DNA from: Bacteroidota bacterium
GTDB taxonomy: Bacteria; Bacteroidota; Bacteroidia; AKYH767-A; 2013-40CM-41-45
Direction of reading: 5' to 3'
NCBI GenBank assembly: GCA_004295015.1
Contig: SHNE01000030.1
Coordinates: 1-58,656 of the forward strand
DNA: 58,656 nt
Each line of letters begins with the position of its first letter. Positions within the stretch are counted from its first letter, which is position 1. The position numbers and the translations under genes are program-made. Under the pieces are notes generated by a model, which did no database searches, was not told where the DNA came from, and saw nothing but the letters and a program-made list of their open reading frames with translations. Shown one piece after another: positions 55,358 to 58,656 of this stretch.

Positions 55358-58300
55358 TTAAAAAGTTAGACGAACATTTGCACCATAGCTCTTTACCGAT
55401 GGAAGCGTACCATATTCAAATCCTTGCGCATTTCCATTACCAAATGAACTGGCTTCGGGATCAACATAATGATTGTCCTTATGTGTTTTTATCCAAAGGT
55501 TTCTGCCGGTGAGGCTTATCGAAACACCGCTGATAAATGTATTTCTGATGAATCGGTTGGGAAGTCTATACGTCAGACTCACTTCACGCAACTTTACATA
55601 GGATGCGTCTATCAGGGTTTCATTTGGAGTTGGTGAGACAAAACCGCTCCAATACGTGAGCGCATCGCCTATTGGTGTCGTATTCGGACTATATGATCCG
55701 TCTGAATTTTGGACAACGCTGTTTGGTATCACAAATGGTTCTCTGTCATTATAGGTTGTTATCGGATCTGTTCCTGCGAATATCATGGTACTTTTTGTTC
55801 TCGAAAACATTAGCCCTCCTTGTCGTATGTCGAATGTGAATCCGAGTGAAATATTTTTAAATGTGAAGTTGTTATTCACCCCTGCTATATAGTCAGGCTG
55901 AATAGTTCCGGCTATAATATCATCTGCAGCTATAATAGGATATCCGGTATATGGATCAACCACTACATTGCCATTAGGGTCACGCTCAAATGCGGTTACC
56001 AGAAGTGAACCGTAGGGTTGCCCTTCCTGTAAGACTATGGCGCCACCCGTAAATGAATTTCCGGGATTGACGGAGAATGGAGCCTGACCGATATTAAGTG
56101 AAATCTGATCTAATCCCGGATATATTTCCTCAACAAGACTTTTGTTTTTCGTATAGGTAAATGCAAGGTTCCATCTGAATCCGCTTTTTGTATCTATGGG
56201 GGTTAACCGTACTAATGCTTCAATTCCTTTATTTGTGAATACACCGGCGTTGATTGTTTTTCCCCCAAAGCCACTACTTGTTGCAAATGGTGCCGTAAAA
56301 ATTTGCCCGTCACTTTTATTATCATAATAGTTGAGCGTGATTCCGATACGTTCACTGAAGAAAGCAAGATCAAGTCCAAACTCGTAAGCACGGGTAAATT
56401 CCGGCTCGAGATCCGGATTTGATACTACATCTCCCAGCGTGTACCCTGCAATTCCTTGAACCGGAAAATTGAGTTGAGAGTTATTGAAACCGTCCGTAAT
56501 ATTTGGTTGCTTATAAGTATTTACAAAAACATACGGAGCAGCAGCTTTTCCCACTTTCGCATAGCTTGCCGTCAATTTTCCGAAGCTGAAATACTTATTG
56601 CTTAGATTAAACGCATCGGAGAAAACAAAGGAAGCATTTACACTGGGATAGAAGAAGCTGTTGTTCTTTTCAGGGAGGGTGGAAGACCAGTCATTTCTTC
56701 CTGTAAATCCAAGGAAGAGATAATTTTTATACGCAAAATCAATCTGTCCGTAAATTCCATATTGTCTGTCCAGATTCAGAAAGTTAGCGGAAGTAGTAGG
56801 ACCTTGCGCATTTAAAAGATTATAATAGCCGGGAATCACCAGGGCATTGGCTGTTGCAACTTGGCCAATAATTCGTTTCTCTCTTACATTGTGGCCGAGC
56901 AAAATGCGGAGATTCAGGTTTTCAGTCAGTTTTTTATTTGCTGTCAGCATGAGATCTGAGTTTATCTCCCTGCTCGTGAAGTTGGTTACTTCATACCTGC
57001 CCGGAGATGTGGCAGCTCCTTGTTGATCATTTGGAGAGTTAGGGGTATAAGCAATAATTGCATTTTTTTCTTCCCTGTTATCGTCATAGAAATCTGTCCC
57101 TATCCTATAGTTGATATCAAGCCAATCATTGGCTTTGTATCCAAGCATTACATTGCCTAAAAGATGATCAACAGTGTTTGTATATGAATTTTCATTTAAA
57201 GCAAACCAGGGATTCGTAGTATAAGGGCTGTAAAAATTATCCAGGTTGTTATACTTGTCATTATAGTCTTTTAAATCTACAAGACTGATATCTCGTGGAG
57301 TTTGAATGATATTTTCCCATGCTGAGGTAGCCGTATTTTGGCCTTGTATTGACAGATCTCCTTTGGATTTTATATAGTAAACAGAAGCGCTACTGTAAAA
57401 TTTATTCGACAGCTGAGTTGTGCCGGATACTTTAAAACTGGTTCGTTTATATTCAGTTCCCGGCATAATCCCGTTTTGTATTAATTTCCCGAGCGACATA
57501 TAATAGGTTGACTTATCGCCACCGCCTGAAACCGAAAGATCGTTCGTGTATGTATGACCTACGTCAAAAAAGTCTTTAACATTATCCGGATTCGCGGAGT
57601 AAGGCTTTGTTTTTTGAACTCCATCCACCTCATTTCCATAAGGCAAAACCTCACCTGTGAATGCAGCTCCCCAGCTTGTATTTTCTCTCAGGTCAGGTGC
57701 TTTGAACAATCCTTGTCCATAAGTATTCTGGAATTCCGGCAGCATGAGAGGTGTTTCAAATGTAACTCCGCTGCTAAATGCCATCTCAGCATTTTTGCCG
57801 GAGGTCTTCTTAGTCTTTCCACTCTTGGTCGTAATCATCACTGCACCATTGGATGCTCTTGATCCATAGAGGGCAGCGGCGGCAGGACCTTTCAATACAG
57901 TGACAGATTCTATATCTTCCGGATTAATATCATTAACTCTGCTTCCCGCATCTACCTGTCTGTTTAGATTGTCGCCTGATTCATAAGAAGCATTGTCCAT
58001 TGGAATTCCGTCTATCACGTAAAGTGGTTGATTGTTTCCCAGAAATGATGTTCCTCCTCTGATTACAACTCTTGTTGAACTACCAACACTACCTGATCCG
58101 TTGCTGATTTGAACGCCCGGTACTTTACCCTGCATAGAATTCAATACACTTCGATCTCGCCCTTTCGTCAGCTCATCACTGCCGATGGAAGTGACTGCAT
58201 AACCCAAGCTTCTTTTTTCTCTCTCAATGGCATTGGCTGTAACTACAACCTCATCAAGTTTAAGCATGTCAGTTTCCATGATAAGGTCAATTGTAGGGCT

Positions 58301-58564
58301 ATTGCCTATAGGAATTTCAACTGTTTTCATTCCGACAGAGGTGAAAATAAGTGTGCTTGAACCTTCCGGAATTTCAAGTGAGTATTCACCGTTAATATCT
58401 GTAACTGCACCTATTGAAGTTCCCTTAACAAGAATTGATACTCCGGGAATAGTTAAGCCGTCTTCCTTTGAGATGACTTTTCCTTTAATCGTTTTATTCT
58501 GAGCCATCATGGATCCGGTGGAACCCATTACGATAATTAATAGCCATGTAAAGAATTTTTTCAT
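55358..58564 (-). CDS. SusC/RagA-type TonB-dependent outer-membrane transporter
   Basis: A complete 1068-residue TonB-linked porter. The signal peptide (1-21) is followed by a carboxypeptidase-D-like domain (about 22-110; KGKVISKEDGLTIPGVSILV). The plug carries the SusC signature PLYVIDGIPMDNASYESGDN, preceded by VVVTANAIEREKRSLGY. The barrel with typical strands ends YGANVRLTF. No sigma/anti-sigma interaction (STN) domain is visible at the N-terminus, so it is probably not a signal transducer. With the SusD partner 12 bases downstream it imports a bound nutrient using TonB energy. The start at 58564 has the leader MKKFFTWLLIIV and about 90 upstream bases in the window without a clear promoter core. 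Confidence 0.94.
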   Translation of the reverse strand: MKKFFTWLLIIVMGSTGSMMAQNKTIKGKVISKEDGLTIPGVSILVKGTSIGAVTDINGEYSLEIPEGSSTLIFTSVGMKTVEIPIGNSPTIDLIMETDMLKLDEVVVTANAIEREKRSLGYAVTSIGSDELTKGRDRSVLNSMQGKVPGVQISNGSGSVGSSTRVVIRGGTSFLGNNQPLYVIDGIPMDNASYESGDNLNRQVDAGSRVNDINPEDIESVTVLKGPAAAALYGSRASNGAVMITTKSGKTKKTSGKNAEMAFSSGVTFETPLMLPEFQNTYGQGLFKAPDLRENTSWGAAFTGEVLPYGNEVDGVQKTKPYSANPDNVKDFFDVGHTYTNDLSVSGGGDKSTYYMSLGKLIQNGIMPGTEYKRTSFKVSGTTQLSNKFYSSASVYYIKSKGDLSIQGQNTATSAWENIIQTPRDISLVDLKDYNDKYNNLDNFYSPYTTNPWFALNENSYTNTVDHLLGNVMLGYKANDWLDINYRIGTDFYDDNREEKNAIIAYTPNSPNDQQGAATSPGRYEVTNFTSREINSDLMLTANKKLTENLNLRILLGHNVREKRIIGQVATANALVIPGYYNLLNAQGPTTSANFLNLDRQYGIYGQIDFAYKNYLFLGFTGRNDWSSTLPEKNNSFFYPSVNASFVFSDAFNLSNKYFSFGKLTASYAKVGKAAAPYVFVNTYKQPNITDGFNNSQLNFPVQGIAGYTLGDVVSNPDLEPEFTRAYEFGLDLAFFSERIGITLNYYDNKSDGQIFTAPFATSSGFGGKTINAGVFTNKGIEALVRLTPIDTKSGFRWNLAFTYTKNKSLVEEIYPGLDQISLNIGQAPFSVNPGNSFTGGAIVLQEGQPYGSLLVTAFERDPNGNVVVDPYTGYPIIAADDIIAGTIQPDYIAGVNNNFTFKNISLGFTFDIRQGGLMFSRTKSTMIFAGTDPITTYNDREPFVIPNSVVQNSDGSYSPNTTPIGDALTYWSGFVSPTPNETLIDASYVKLREVSLTYRLPNRFIRNTFISGVSISLTGRNLWIKTHKDNHYVDPEASSFGNGNAQGFEYGTLPSVKSYGANVRLTF

Positions 58565-58656
58565 AATTTTTTAGTTTAGGTTAGACATAGGTTTATTTTC
58601 CTGAGATGACAAGACAAAGGGTTGTGTTACTTGTTTCATAAAAAAAATAGTGAACT

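Noticed and set aside
58565..58656. Promoter of the SusC gene
   Set aside because: No TAnnTTTG element was seen in the 92 upstream bases; the true promoter may lie outside the window.

Overview
The window looks like a low-GC chromosomal segment of a free-living, probably gliding member of the Bacteroidota. The main evidence is the density of type IX secretion (T9SS) cargo. Nine proteins end in a type A C-terminal sorting domain, and one giant protein ends in a type B (CHU_C-like) domain after eleven SprB-type repeats. A SusC/SusD pair, a standalone GldM C-terminal-like domain, TAnnTTTG promoter cores and the absence of Shine-Dalgarno-like leaders fit the same group. Genus and species cannot be told from the sequence.

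Layout. (1) 1-1160: the end of a probable integrated element. An unrecognised charged protein (53-955, minus) is followed by the 3' part of a tRNA-Leu(UAA) gene from the anticodon arm onward, as expected of an integrase attachment site. (2) 1169-10840: a decayed, repeat-bracketed island. At both ends lie a hairpin with 41-bp-type repeats and a relic carrying subterminal CCGG/TGATCA repeats; an IS3-like transposase remnant lies between. The intact cargo is three secreted T9SS proteins, two of them in an overlapping operon whose second gene is a 1507-residue CotH-kinase/lamin-tail/beta-helix protein. (3) 11233-15087: an FAD-linked oxidase and a nitrilase in tandem, then queA. (4) 15372-24053: a 2893-residue cyclic beta-1,2-glucan synthase-like protein. 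(5) 24106-28924: a secreted zinc peptidase, a TMTC-like TPR glycosyltransferase, a WYL regulator and a small unknown protein. (6) 28977-34465: a secreted metzincin, an XRE-ImmA protein whose active site has HMxxH for HExxH, and the GldM-like domain. (7) 34466-38496: a small decayed lipoprotein with a surviving promoter, then a likely operon of a GNAT-nitrilase fusion, a CvfB-like RNA-binding protein and an outer-membrane protein. (8) 38502-46161: the giant SprB-repeat/PKD surface protein, a VOC protein and another T9SS protein. (9) 46369-48455: an ECF sigma factor overlapping a protein with an inner-membrane segment and a C-terminal outer-membrane barrel. (10) 48521-53572: three more T9SS proteins. 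(11) 53873-58564: a complete SusD/SusC nutrient-uptake pair.

How it fits together: most of the window serves the cell envelope and surface: adhesins, secreted proteases, a membrane O-glycosyltransferase candidate, a periplasmic glucan synthase, a SusCD porter and a sigma/trans-envelope sensor pair. No CRISPR array, intact transposase, rRNA or complete tRNA was seen. The least explained items are the trans-envelope sigma partner, the orphan HMxxH ImmA protein, the oxidase-nitrilase pair, the secreted CotH operon, and the two matching repeat clusters that bracket that operon beside a tRNA attachment site.
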